Positions 34,542 to 48,099 of a DNA stretch of 64,000 bases are shown piece by piece. Made by a program: the position numbers and the translations under genes. Source of the stretch: Gibbula magus. Taxonomy: Eukaryota > Mollusca > Gastropoda > Trochida > Trochidae. Under the pieces are notes generated by a model. It saw nothing but the letters and a program-made list of their open reading frames with translations, was not told the DNA's origin and did no database searches. Within the stretch, counting starts at the first letter, position 1, and each line of letters starts with the position of its first letter. The stretch is taken from positions 20,647,232 through 20,711,231 of the forward strand of contig OW388300.1 of assembly GCA_936450465.1 (NCBI GenBank). The letters are read 5' to 3'.

Positions 34542-37080
34542 TGTTGTTTCAGTGCAGAACACTCGGGGGACTTACCACAAAGGAACCTGTTGAAAATGTA
34601 ATCAATGTCATGTCGTTGTGGGAATTCTCTCTTTCAAAACATCGATAATCTTCTTTTGAGAACCTTTTGAAAACTATTTTGAGCATTTTGACAATCACAT
34701 TTTCTCTTAAAGTCACAACAAAAAAAACCTTTTTAAAACTGGCTTTCTCTTTATGCTAAATCCTATTTGCATATATACCAACTTTCTCTCTCATTAGTGA
34801 CACATCAGTAATTAACCCCATTTAACCACTTTCATATAAGGGAGATACGATTTGAATCATCAATAAGATGTGAATGCTTCATTAATAAATGATAAAGACA
34901 AAAAGAAAAAGAAGACGTTTCTGTAAATCTGTATGTATCATTGTGAAAGAGCAAATAATATTCACATATACTATTTACCGTCATTGAAACATATTACACG
35001 TACATACTTTTAATCCCTTTCCAGAAGAATGTATAACATATGTTGATAGGAAAACGTGATACTGATTCCCGATACCACTGCATTCTTCATATGTATTTGA
35101 CTTTCTTGACTTCAGTAGTGTAATTCAATTTCAAAGTCGCTCTTTTCCGGAAATGATGAATCATTACGACAGACAATTGAATTAAAAGTTTGTGTTTGTG
35201 AGCAATGATAGGCGACTGATCAAACGATTCTCCTATCACCCCAACAATGTCGAGGGAATTGAAGTTATACAATGCTTCAGCAGAACAACCCCGGTTAAAA
35301 AATAACCTTTAATGGATTCTGAAAGCACTTCAAACAAAATGTTCTCTTGTTTCAAATTCTATGAATCAATTATACTTTAGTGTTTTATAGAAATATATCA
35401 GTTGCCTGAGCTAAAATTCTTCCAATCATGTTCATGTTTGATGAGAAAGTTTATATTGATTCAAGCCATTGCACCAGTCTCCATGTTCCAAATAACTAGG
35501 TTCTTAGACTGGCTTCAGCAGTATAATTCAATAAGTCATTATGTTAAGGAAGGAATACACTTTACAACAGATGATTGATTCAGAGAACAGTTTGTAAGCA
35601 TACATATTCAGCTGATTTTATTATTAATAATATATTGATACCCTATCAGGACATGTACAAATAACAGAAAAGACACAGAAAGCTGGTGTTTATCATAGAA
35701 ACGTCTACATTTTAAGTACAAATATGTTGCAAAGTGGTATGTGTGTTTCAAAATACAACTTAAATAATTATGTTTAGTAGAATGTGTGACAAGGCACGTC
35801 TGCTTCAAAGAAACTTATATGGTTTTAGTAAAACCTTATTAATGAACTATGGGTTTACCTCAAATAAATGTGTTTAGTATAGTAGAATGTGTATCAACGA
35901 ACTGTAGGTTTGCATCAAATAAACTTATATAGCTTTAGTAGAATTGGCCACGAACTGTTGGTGTGCCGAATACAACTTACATTGATTTAGCAAAATGTGT
36001 GATAAAGTACTGTGAGCTTGTTACATCATCATCTTCATTCCAATTCTGCTGAGATAAGAAACATATACATGTGTATACAATATTCACATGATACTTTCAA
36101 ATTGTCAAAACATACAATATATACACAGTTGAAATATATAAAAGAAAACCATACCTTTCATGTTTCGTAGAGCATTCAACACCTGTTGTTGTACGCCTAG
36201 AAAACAATCACCCCTATTTGTTCATGTTATGATAATCCTTTGTATGTGTACACTCAGGGTATGTCACATAAACATATAAGTAAATTTTTATTTGAAAAGT
36301 TAATGGAAAACAGCTAGTAAATGTAAGTGACTGTATTTTAGTTTCATGCATGACAATCACCATTATATATCAGTCATCCCCCAGAAAAAGCCACAGATAA
36401 AATTTGATAGGACTTTATTTAACAAACGAGTTTTCTTGTTTCAATAACAGAATTTAATCATCTATATAAATCATGTTCCAGTGATGTTATTTAGTGTTGA
36501 ATTCCATTTTTCTAAAAAAAAAAGCCAGAAATTACAAAAAGCTTTTCTGTTATATTACTGCCATCCAATTTCATGAATGTGAACTCTCTTGTTATTAATT
36601 AGAATGGCTAGCTTGCATTTGGGTTTTATTCCGTCAGCTTCTGTTGAGGTCATATATTTAGTGAAGATAATCCACTTTGACGCAGCTAATAGTTTGCTGC
36701 TGCAGTTTCTCTGTACTACTTGTTTGCTCTGAAAGTTCTCGGAGGACGCTCTGCTGTGACCAGACAACTTCATCATGGTTGAAGGATGCTTGGTTATCAC
36801 CAATAGAGGAGAAGGACAGGGAAAGGTACACAGTTCTGTTAGATATTGACAACTTGGATGCAAAGTGGAGCAGCACACAGCTGATCTCTAGAGCTAAGAG
36901 AGACAGAGGACGTAGTGAGCTGTTCCAATGGAGGAGGTAAAGCACGAGGAGATGATAGCAGTGGTCTCACACTCCGGAAATATTACAGTTATGAGACTGA
37001 TTGTCACATATGGTAGGTCCATTTTTCTCAGGATAGTTGACCTCGATCGGATAAGAGTGTATGTGTCCTATTGTCACTTA
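34542..37080. repeat. Segmental duplication module S2, copy 2
   Basis: Collinear with 24842-27090, including the block at 36735-36935. The frame at 36555-36878 (-) has no recognised domain. Homologous pieces also occur at 43760-44040. Confidence 0.85.
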
Positions 37081-37974
37081 TTGGAACATTTTGAACGACT
37101 GTCAAGCACTAGGAGATGTTAGCAGTGGTCACAAACTCCGGATTTACCGAATTACTTTGAAGAAATATGAGATTATCAACAAATTGTTGATTACCACTGA
37201 ATGTAAAAGTGTCCTAGTGCACTTATAATACCACCGATTTTACAGATGCAAACTTTCCCTATATTCAGTATGTTAGGCCACATAACCAGCAGTATTTTAA
37301 ACAATATTTATGCAATACATTAAGGTGAGATGTACAGATAACTCTGATCTGATCTAGAAACTAGAGAAGTGAACAGTGCTGTTTACCCTGAGGTTTGCCA
37401 TCCCTCGACCCTATAGTATGAGCATATTGATACGTTACGTTTCACGAGTGTCAAAAGCCGGTGAACTGAAATATTCAGTGTGGACCAGCAGACTACACGT
37501 CAAGGGCACAGTATGACTGCACGTTCTGAAATATGTCCCAATCGAACTAAACACACAGAAGAAAACAATATATTCTGGATAATATATTATGTAGATGAAC
37601 GATGTGTCGGAGTATATATGCTTACTCCTTCATCAGGAGGAATGTTTGAGTATAACAATGATTGAAGGAACACATACTAACGACAGATCGTGTATCTACA
37701 CAAGATAGAAGTTGTTATCACGAAAATATTGTTCTCAATACTTCAATAAAATGCTCCTCTTAACACACATAGGTTTAATTACTACATTCCAATGAACGAA
37801 AACTGACCCAATGTCATTGATAGTATCCATATGTTAACTTGTTTTGTAAGACTGTTGTTGACTAGTTTATACAATTAAAAGCTGAATTCACATGTACATT
37901 TGACCCAGACCACACTAGTTGTAAACAATCATAGTGCAACATGGGTAATCATATGATTTGTTAAATATAAAAAT

Positions 37975-38108
<134 letters not shown>

Positions 38109-38159
38109 CTCTGGGAACGAAAGTTCCATATTAAATGTGTGGTCTCATTTTCTTATTGT

Positions 38160-41100
38160 TGCTCCCTCTCTCATCATGCCGTCTTAAAACTTTGATCGAT
38201 GTTCTGTATTACTTTATACATAAATGATTGTTAAACAAGCCTTACTAATCTGTTTTTCCAGAAGTTAGTGGAGAAGGGAGAGGAGCTGAGAGGATCGATG
38301 TACAGTTAGAATTGTCTGAAAGTATCACCAGCCACCTGCGCTTTATCCAGACAATCCAGATATAACATTACGCTGAATATAGCAGGTCAATAAATAAGCC
38401 GTGGACAATTCGTGTAGGATGTTGGAGGAATAGGATTGCGTAGATTACCGACAAATGAGCTCCACAATTATTATCCCTCTACTTCCCTCTCCAGGGAGAA
38501 AAAGAAAACCCACAATGATATAAGAGTTTGAGAATGTTTTTTTTTGCAGAGAAAGATCTCCAATTATTCCGCAACAGCTGCTATACACAAAATGCATCAT
38601 GCTATCTAAATACTGCTACTTGTAATGTGTTCCAACAAAATGCTAATGTACGACTCTTAGATGTTCATATTCTGAATGTGTTATCAAATTATTGGAAAGT
38701 TACATTTAAACTTTAATTGTAAATTTGTGAAGATTGCAAAAGATGATGCTTATTGGATCACACCAGTGTCTATAACCGTCGTGATGAAAACCGGGAAATC
38801 ACATTAAAAGAACAATCAAATGGTTACAGAAAGTTTCTTGTAGATAACGAGGTTTACAAGTTTCAAAGAAGTCAATATATATTCAGTTACGTAATTGTAC
38901 ATGCACATTTGAAACAGTATTAACTGATAAACTGAGGGAAATTGGACAAACACACAGAAGGGATAACATGTCATTGTCATTACTACATTACTATGTGCCT
39001 ACCTTTGTTGACGTGTTTTTAAGGAAATCTTAGCACGGTAAGTGTGTGGTGTTTCAAACGATTAAATGTGCTGTTGCATCATTCTTCGACTCAATTTTAT
39101 AATAAGGATTAACCCTCAACAGAATTAAACTGTTGTGTATTCTTAACAAGGAACTGATGTCAGTTATAAAATTGTGTGTGATATTATATCATATTTGTGT
39201 GAATTGTTTTTATCTTCGCTGGTTATGATCAAGTCTTCCAGAAATAGATAATTACCCCCCTTGAAAATCAATGATTGCCGATATTGATTTGCCAGAGAGA
39301 TTCAGCTATTGCAGGATGATTACAAGGGTTAGGATTTCAACGAGCTGTATTGTGAAGAAATGGCTGCTTATATTTGGTAAACGGCGCATGGACACCGTGT
39401 GCAAGAAAACACTATAAAGAGTACGTTTGCGAAAAATGATAGACTTACGAAGCAGACATAGAGACGCTTCACTCATTTGTCGAAGATGTTTATTTATATT
39501 CGTCATGGTTTAGATGTTGCCTGTCTGTCTACATATTCGACTTCTCCTTTATATCACCATATTTATTTGACACAATCGCCCTACATGACATGTGTCCGTA
39601 TTGAAGTTGAAATTGTCATTTCCTCTTGAAGTAAACTACATCGAAATTGATTTCAGCATATTTCACAAATGAATTATTGTGATAAAGAAATAAACTTTAT
39701 TCTCTTAGATTCATGACAAGTAGTTAATCGTTTTTTTCCATTTTGAAAGTGAAACCACCCCACTTGAGAACAAGACATATCGGGGAGCTTTACTATATGG
39801 GTTAGTTAAACTGGAGAAGGTCTTGTCAATATTTCCTGGGACTCAATTGCAGATGTTGAGTTAGGTTTGATGTGAGGTAATTAATGTTTTCATTGTTTCT
39901 TTCAAACTTATTTCACTTATGTTACGGGCGCCATTGTGATTATGCACTGAGATGAAACCTTTCATGATTTTTAGGAAACTTTATAACCACTTAATGTCAC
40001 CTAGCTCCTAGAGGTTTAGGTAATTTAGGTTTGGTTCGACCATTTCAAGAGTATGATGAGTAGATGGGATTTGAACCGCAGATCTCCTGGTCCAAAGTCG
40101 CAGTTCAATATTTATTCACTCATTCAAATATTAACTAATCTTTTTAACTACAGACATTTTCATTTTCAGCCTTTCATTATCACCGCATATGAATTTTACG
40201 AGATCCATTCAAATAATTAAAATGTGCAATGAAATCAGTTTTGTGATAAGTAGTATTTTCAGTAAAGTTTGCTGTTGACTGTGTTGTGATGCGGAAATTG
40301 CAATATTAAAATTCAATATTATCAAACCAATTATGGACTAATAAGGTATTTCAAAATTCAAAGTCAAATATAGCTGACCAATGAGAGAGCGTAGAGGCCG
40401 TATAGTGACTTCACTGCCATCTAGGCGAGTTGTATTTCGATGTTGTTTGCAGGTAGAATCGACTTAACAGCGTAATTTGGGGCGAAAAGTAAGTAAGTTA
40501 ACAAAAGGTTGCCCATGTCCAATTAGTATGAAACTTAATAAAGGATCGGCGTTAAGTTGTGTTATATGTCGTTGTGTATGTTTTGAAATATAAGCCACGA
40601 ATGTAGTCGATTCGAGAGGTTTGAAAACGAAACCAAGATGGCGGGTGTCGCTCCTTTAGCCTATTGTATAGAGGGGGCGTGGATACTTTTATATATTTCC
40701 TCTGAAAACAGTCTACTTACATTATCCTGAGCCTGGAGTTATTGTGGTCACTATAGATTTATTGAAAACATTTTCATAACAGTTCTAGACATACCTCTTA
40801 TGCTATTATTCTCTACCCTCTAGGCTGTCTGGTGACTTTTCTTTCTAAATCGTGATGCGGAAGTTTTTTGTGCAAAGGAAAGTGATACTCCTTAAAGATC
40901 TGTTTTCAGGGACAAGACCTTTAGAAAAGATTAGAAAAGGTTAGGAGGTAGTATAATTTCAAACCATGTCTCCTGCCAATTGTAAGGAACGGTAAAAGAA
41001 AGAAGCCAACGACAGTAAAATGGGCGATCATCGGATTCTAAGCCATCATGACTTGATCAACTTAAGAATTATCCAACCCTTTCAACAGAACTCTTATAAA

Positions 41101-41540
41101 TTAGCCATTTACATAAGAAACAATCCTAATGTTTGACTTATTAACCCAGGCACCATCTGTCTTCCTACATCTGTTTTTGTAACGAAGTTCAAGTGAACTC
41201 GCCTTGAAGAATGAAGATAACATTTATGGTCATACAACTTCTTCATTTTGCAAAGGCGACGTTTCAACTTAGGTTCTTATGTCGTTGTCAAGCATATGAA
41301 GATGAACTCAACGCTTTACATCAACGATAACTCTGTATTTAATCATTAATTAATGTCTTGCTTAGAACTGATGCTTATCGGGCTGCAACTTTGTCCTATG
41401 CTGAGTAAGTGTAGTCAATGAAAAAGCGCCAGAAACCATTCTCAAATTTCTGAAATTGAATCTATATAATCTTTAATAAGATTTAGCCCGATTGGTCCTA
41501 ATAAACACTGCATTGGTGACTGTCTAAATTCACGTCTCTG
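38160..41540. repeat. Segmental duplication module S3, copy 2
   Basis: Matches 28915-31780 and, for 39880-41170, also 50400-51960 (TTTCTTTCAAACTTATTTCAC, TCACTATAGATTTATTGAAA, CATAACAGTTC-AG-CATACCTCTT). No gene recognised. Confidence 0.8.
40058..40110 (-). repeat. Possible tRNA-like SINE remnant
   Basis: Minus strand GGACCAGGAGATCTGCGGTTCAAATCCCATCTACTCATC in blocks; GGTTCAAATCC fits a pol III B box. No A box is recognisable. A diverged paralogous copy is at ~50710-50755. Confidence 0.35.
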
Positions 41541-43199
41541 TTGGTGATTGTATTTCAACTAATTCAGTTTTCACGTCCATCGTTATTGCATTTGTAGCCT
41601 GAGCTTGACTCACGTAATTGTACACTCATTCTGAATAAATGATTGGATTTCCATGTTTATTCTTTGTTCTGAAATGTGAATCCAATTTACCATTCACCTC
41701 AAAGAACCTGCTGAAATATTAATCACTGAAACGTCTTGCAGGGAATTTTCACTTCACTCATTTTCTTTAAAAATATTGATACATTTCTATTGAAAATTGA
41801 CAACAACTTTTTAAAGCCATCTTGACAATGAAAGTTATTATAAAGTCATTCCAAATCACTGTCTTTTAAAAATTTGCTTCTTTCCGAATCTCTGAATCAG
41901 TTTTATGATAGTAAAAAATTGCTTAATCCGTGTAAAAGATTCCTTAATCCGTAATATATGCCGTTTTAGACATGTTTGCAGTGGTATGAAACTAAAGCAA
42001 ATACGTGCTGACAAAGATATTCAAAAGCCAAAAACGTCAATAGTTTCAACAATAATTTTCCTTATCTATAATGAAAAATCACCTTTGTTGAAATATACTT
42101 TCTGATTAACATTTTGCTATCACTGCCATGCTGCCATCATTTCATCCACGAATAACCATTTTGAATTCAGTTTTCTTCAACACTTATATGTTTTCTTTAT
42201 TGTCTACTGTCACTCTTCACCTTATACTGGTGACATATGTTCATATTCGTCTACAGAAATCTAATTTCCATTGAATTACATACTTTCACTTGACATTTGC
42301 ATGACATCGATAGCACTCTTATAGACTGCGTTTGAAAGGTTTTTGTTGTTTTCTACTTCCACGATATTTTTAACGTCCCTTTAAATACATTAACTGTGAC
42401 GCAATCTACATAATAACCATTTGTATGCCTCCACCATGAATGGGAAAAGTTTTCGTCTTGTCAATTTGTGAGATTAAATTCATAAAGTTTAAAAAGTAGA
42501 TTAGAAATAATTTGCATTTACGGTTTTCATTTGCAATATTAACACCCATAAACATATGAAAATGATTGTTTTCTTGACATTAGATGCAGTATCAAAACGA
42601 CACACATAAATTCTTGAGTTAAAATGTTTCGTTAATTCTTTCACTTTTGAATTTACAGAGCAAGTCAGTTTTTTAAATGAAGAGGAAAAGGTTGGATTCT
42701 CAAAGTTAGCATTATATATTGATTTAGAGTATATCAGCAAATGGCAGTGCTATTTTACAGGATAGTTGACCTCGTCACATCTTAAATGGGGCATTTGTCG
42801 TCATAAAATGTCTAATCATCTTCAAATGTTGAAATGTTTTTGAAAATGTATAATGGCTCTCTGTCATACATTTTACTTTAAAGACAATTAACTTGAAAAT
42901 GGTCGTTATAATCATTACTCTCTGACTGATATTAATTATTTATCAACACATTTCTCACAGAATGTGGTAAGACAGTAATCAATGCTTTTGGGAATTATTA
43001 TTTAAGTCTTCCTTTCTTACATGAAACTGATAAACCCTTTATTGAAAACTTCTCAAAACTAATTCAAGCCTTTTGACAACCACTCTTAAGCTTCTCTCAT
43101 TTCAAACCACTGACTTATACGAAATCGCTTCTCTCTGTTATGCTAAATCCAAATAACTGATCATCCCCATTAGTGACTCATTATAACCAGCAGAAATCA
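41541..43199. other. Diverged duplication remnants, no gene
   Basis: Scattered similarity to other modules: ~42190-42300 resembles 19290-19400 (TCACCTT-TACTGGTGACATA), and ~42760 shares CAGGATAGTTGACCTCG with 27040 and 37029. No frame of interest. Confidence 0.5.
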
Positions 43200-44280
43200 A
43201 CCTTCATGAACTACTTTCATATGCTCTATGTTCCAAATTACTAGCTTCTTAGTTTGGCTTATGCAGCATAATTCAATTACAAAGTCAATATATCTAGGAA
43301 ATGATGAATCACAACGACAGAATATTGGTTCAGAGAACATCAGCTGATATTATTATTTTGTTTTCGGATCACGAAAGGCCTTGATAGGACGTTATAAAGC
43401 TGACGTTACATCACAGACACGTATAAAGTCAGAAAGCAATTTGTTTTCATCATATAATCACCATTTGAAGTAAAGATATGTGCATCTTTACAATGAGGTT
43501 ATGATACACATATTTAATGGAAAAGCCAACAAATGATTTAAAGTAATCTTTTAGTTTCCCGCAGGCAAATCCCCCTAAGATATCATTTTCAACGAAAAAG
43601 CCTGGGATTTAATTGATTTTCATCGAATTTAAAATCATTTGAAAAAAATACTTTTCTAGTTGCAACACCAGAATTTAATTATCTATATAAATCAGGTTCC
43701 TGTAGTGTTATTTTGTGGGTTTTTTTTGTTATAAAAAATATCTCAAAGTACAAAGTAACGTTTCTGTTTTCGTTACCACAAACCATGTCATGGATGTAAA
43801 CTCTTTTTTGATTAATTGGTAAGGTTCTATTAGGTCACATTTTGATACCGTCAGCTTCTGTTGAGGTCAACTATTTTATGAAGATGGCGGACTATTGTCA
43901 AGCTATTAGTTTGTTATTGCAAAGGCTCCGTATTGCCGCTTATTTGCTCCAATGTTGCAAGTAGGTATATTTGGAGGACTTTCTGCTGTGATCAGACAAC
44001 TTCATCATGGTTGAGGATCCTTCGATAACACCAATAGTTAATATTGCGATATTACAGATGTAAATTTTCCCAAATGACATTAACTTTTATTCAGTATGTA
44101 TTGCCAAAAGGCTAGTACAAAATAAACACAATTCAAACACAAACTCGTGTGAAGAAGTATTCACATTACAATATATATTAAGGTGAGATGTGTACATCAC
44201 TTTGATCTGATCTAGAAACTAGAAAAGTGGACACTGTTGTTAACCCTCAGGTTTGGCATCACGCGACCTTACAGTGTTGG
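43200..44280. repeat. Segmental duplication module S2, third (degenerate) copy
   Basis: CTTCTTAGT-TGGCTT-GCAGCATAATTCAATT matches 25845 and 35500. GTCAGCTTCTGTTGAGGTCA matches 36636. CTGATCTGATCTAGAAACTAG matches ~37345. Confidence 0.75.
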
Positions 44281-44338
44281 TTGTGGATAAGGAAGTCAAC
44301 TTTTAACAGTTTATAATAGGGAAAAAACAATCACTAGT

Positions 44339-44481
44339 ATGAATGTTGAATGTTGTGTGATTAAAGTGAACAACTGAAACTATCGATAGTTAGCTGTGCT
44401 ATCAATACTAGTGATTGATAGCACAGCTAACTATCGATAGTTTCAGTTGTTCACTTTAATCACACAACATTCAACATTCAT
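44339..44481. repeat. Perfect palindrome, 68-bp arms, 7-base spacer
   Basis: Left arm 44339-44406 and right arm 44414-44481 are exact reverse complements; the spacer is ACTAGTG. CAATCACTAGTAT immediately left of the arm is repeated in inverse at the centre (ATACTAGTGATTG). Nothing in the arms codes. Confidence 0.95.
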
Positions 44482-44519
44482 TTGTTAACAAAATTCCAGC
44501 AATGATTAAAGTGGCAGTA

Positions 44520-44862
44520 GCATGTTTTATGTCTCAAATATGTTGATGAAAAGTATTTGAAAAATAATGTCACTCATAGTAAAACACCCTTAATTCTCTT
44601 TTCGGAAAATCAAGTTAAAAATTGAGTGTACATGGTTTGGTAAAGCCATGGGGATAGTTTTTCGTAATTCAAAATAAGAAAATGTGTTCACATTAAAATG
44701 CAATGCAAGTTTTGCTTCATACGCAACACCTTTATTACCACTACGGACACTTGATTTGTGTAATAAGATTGTTGCCCTCTAAAGTAAATATAAATGACAT
44801 AAATCATTATAAATGAGAAATTTGAAAACATAAAATTTGCAAAAGAACGTGCTACAGCCCCT
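44520..44862 (-). mobile_element. TTAA MITE, copy 3 (reverse orientation)
   Basis: Flanked by TTAA at 44516-44519 and 44863-44866. The reverse complement carries TAGCACGTTCTTTTGCAAAT, ATTTATAATGATTTATGTCA, AATGTGAACACATTTTCTTA-type and GTACACTCAATTTTTAAC blocks in the family order. It starts only 39 bases after the palindrome. Confidence 0.8.
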
Positions 44863-44879
44863 TTAATGTCCGTAGTAGA

Positions 44880-45083
44880 CTTTATGATGAGCACTGTTCC
44901 AACTGCTGCTCCTCTCTCGGTACACTGAAGGACAAGCAGACCGAGGAACCATTGAGAGGCAGTTCCACTTCGGGCCACTACTGCTTCGTATGGTGTACAT
45001 CTCTAGCAGAGTGGTCCTCGCCCAGTCTCTGTTTGAAGATAAGGCATGTCGCTCATTCTTAGATAGACTCGGTCAAGAAATAC
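44880..45083. other. GC-richer open stretch, candidate exon (unrecognised)
   Basis: Between a MITE and AT-rich DNA lies ~200 bases of clearly higher GC. One + frame is open throughout, reading e.g. RQFHFGPLLLRMVYISSRVV, SLFEDKACRSFLDRLGQE. A second + frame and a minus frame (44688-44978) are also open over much of it. I do not recognise the family, and splice sites are only weakly suggested (a GA/GTATTT near 45090). Confidence 0.25.
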
Positions 45084-45196
45084 CAATGAGTATTTGTGTA
45101 TGTATGTGCCATTATGGTTTGTCGAGATTAATAATCAATATATTATACAAGTGTGTAGGATTGCACCTTCTCAACTCATATATTGTTTCATTCTGA

Positions 45197-47034
45197 CTGT
45201 ATACATACAGTAAATGTGAAATGTAAATATTATGCAGAGGGCTTTTATAAGTTGGACAACTTGTGCCCAATCCGTTTCCGTGAATAAAATATGTTTAAAC
45301 TAACCAAGCTACTTCTTGCTACAAGCAAAATTCCCAAAAGGTAAAAATCGTACCTTACTTTCTATCCAATGAAATCACGTCTTACATTGATTCACATGGA
45401 CTAATCTTATAAATGATACAAAGAATTTGTTTCTGTTTTTGTCTCGGATTTAGTCTTCTCTACTTATAAGCATGTTTATAGTGAATTTACAATTGAAATA
45501 GCAGCCATTAAGGGTCACACATTGAAAGAAGAAATGTTTATGTCATGTTTCTCTTTTCAAATATAACGTTATAACTTGAATTGCCATTGACGAATGATCA
45601 TCTTTAAAATGGCATCGCTGATTGCTAAAGTAACTTTGAATACATCCCATCAGGATTCTCTATTCCCAGCCAAGAAAGTGCTCACCTTGCATCAGAGGTT
45701 ACGTGTGGAGACATTGACTTGAGTAACCTTTGTGGGGAGACAATGTACTAGCAGGTTACTGTATCATATGATGTCATACTATGCTGGATGCAGAAGGGAC
45801 GTAAGAGGGCCTGTTCCAGGCTAGGGGTGTATCATCATATTGGATTGTGCATTACTTGAAGAACTAAAAGTTTGTATTCTGTCTGTGTGAATGAAGTGCT
45901 ACAATCAAAGCTGCTGCAAACTTTTGATTTTATTGTGGTTATGAGTATGCAATTATTTTCAACAAATGTGCGCTTCTGTTTTTCAAGCTGTGAAATATAA
46001 AGTCATCAACATATTACCTTCATTAGTATCTTTCAATTTGACTGTATTTTAATTATGTATTAATAACATGTGTAAACAGGAACATCACAAAACATACCCC
46101 GATAAAACCCTCCTTTTAAATATGGGCTAGGATTGATTGTGGAGCTAAGATTGGTTTGATGAAAGGCACCATGGTCAGTTCAGGGAAAATAATTGAATAT
46201 GGGCAAGGATTGATCAGAGATCGTATTCAACCACCCTGAAAATCGTTTAAGAATCTATACCGGAATAATTAGAAAATGATTTTGTTACACTAATTTCCGC
46301 GATTCTGATTGGACGAGAGCTCTCAAAAACCTGTGGCCTTTGCTCGATGAATACAGATAAAATGTGCACTTACACCGCGTGCGTTCATACCGTGTGACAT
46401 CACAATCCATTCGAACAAACGGCCGGGTCAGCCTGTTCTTACAACTAAGAGAAATGTTTTGGAATAAATATGTCATATCCTCTTCGCACATTCGGCGATA
46501 ACTTGAATATACATTTTCTTCCGAATGTGATAATTAACTTCACTGAAACACTTCCTTTTAGTAGATACAAGTCTGCAAGCATGTTTGCGCACGGCGCTTC
46601 ACCAAAAGTAGCCATGTTTGAACATTGCATGATATGCAAATGATAATTAATCCAAAAAATTCGGAATTCAGAAAAAACTAACCCTGACTGTATACATGTG
46701 AAAGCTGGGAAACGAAATTAAATCTCCTGCCGTTTTAGATTAAGGATTCCTCAATTTGCGTTGAGCCGTTTATTGTTGCGTGTAACAAACTGAGCTGCCT
46801 CTCGTGATGAATGACAAATAGATAAGATTTGTGTAAAGAAAAATGATTTTTGAAATTTGTTTTGTATTTATGTCTATGTATGTAAATGACGAGGTTGAAT
46901 GTCAAAAACAAAAACAAAAAAAGTCTTATTGACAAATAAGGATTGATATTAAAATTTAATGATTTCCATTCAAACCTTGCTAACAAAAAAAAATCTTATA
47001 ATAAATCATGTTTTTATGTAAACATGAGTACATG
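45197..47034. other. No gene; single ancestral minisatellite-like unit
   Basis: At ~46136-46175 GTGGAGCTAAGATTGGTTTG and AAAGGCACCATGGTCAGTTC resemble one diverged unit of the array at 47593-48095. Otherwise no structure seen. Confidence 0.5.
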
Positions 47035-47580
47035 TAAGCCGTTTCATGTTGATATAGATCAATTGACTGTCACCATTTGGCATTAATGTCCTCAAGTGAA
47101 TATTAGATTTGATATAATCGATTTCTGTTCCCTGAGAGGTTTATTGTTAATGGTTGAAAGCTGATTTAAAACATAATAATAATGCAGTTGATACTTATCT
47201 TATTGTACATGTGCCAGGTTAAGTTGCAATATGTCTCCTTATGATCTAATATACAGTATCTATCTATTCTTATTAATTCTGCAGCAAAGTGGAGTTGATA
47301 CATTTCTTTTTATGAAAGATAATATGATGTTTCCTGTTAATAATTGATGATTTGATTAATGTAATAGGTTCCAATCCTATAGAAGATCTGTCCAATATAT
47401 CATATTTTGATGTGTCCTATGCAAATGACATAACCAAGTAAAGTTGTTTCCAAGTCTATCCTCTGTATTGCCAGACAACAAGTAAAGTCATGCTTAAAGC
47501 CCACTTAGTGCATTTCATAGTCTGTAGAATGTTGACAGATTCTCTCCGAAAGTTCTTTAAAGAGAACGTCATTTAATATG
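47035..47580 (+). repeat. Duplicated upstream region of the PAN-domain gene (without the gene)
   Basis: Matches 48100-48540: GTTGATATA-A-TCAATT, TCCCCTGGAGGTTTAAT-type block, TTGATGATTTG, AAGATCTGTCCA-TA-ATCA and finally TTGACAGATTCTCTCCGAAAG. In the true gene the last block continues into the ATG (CTCCGAAAATG); here it reads CTCCGAAAGTTC, so the start codon and the coding region are missing. Confidence 0.8.
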
Positions 47581-47592
47581 AGAAAAAAATAG

Positions 47593-48095
47593 TCGTAGAG
47601 CTAAGATTGGTTTGTTGAACGGCGCCATGCTCAATTCTGAAACATGGGCCAAGATTTGTTGAATTCTGAGACATGGGCAAGGACTGGTCTTAGAGTTAAG
47701 ATTGGTTTGTAGAACGGCGCCATGCTCAATTCTGAAACATGGGCCAAGATTTGTTGAAGAGTTAAGAGTGGTTTGTAGAACGGCGCCATGCTCAATTCTG
47801 AGACATGGGCCAAGATTGGTCTAAAAGTTAAGATTGGTTTGTTGAATGGCGCCATGCTCAATTCTGAGACATGTGGGCCAAAATTTGTCTTAGAGTTATG
47901 TTTGGTTTGTAGAACGGCGCCATGCTCAATTCTGAGACATGGGCAAAGATTGGTCTAAGAGTTAAGATTGGTTTGTAGAACGGCGCCATGCTCAATTCTG
48001 AGACATGTGGGCCATGATTGGTCTTAGAGTTACGTTTGGTTTGTAGAACGGCGCCTATGCTCAATTCTGAGACATGGGCCAAGATTGGCCTAAGA
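47593..48095. repeat. Minisatellite, seven units of 66-68 bp
   Basis: Spacing between successive GGCGCC cores is 95, 66, 66, 68, 66 and 68 bases (the first interval holds a partial extra unit). Unit consensus: TAAGATTGGTTTGTAGAACG, GCGCCATGCTCAATTCTGAG, ACATGGGCCAAGATTGGTCT. The frames open across it on the minus strand are repeat artefacts. Confidence 0.95.
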
Positions 48096-48099
48096 GTTA

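Noticed and set aside
47631..48082. Minus-strand frames repeating MAPFYKPILTLRPILAHVSE
   Set aside because: Translation of the 66-68-bp minisatellite.
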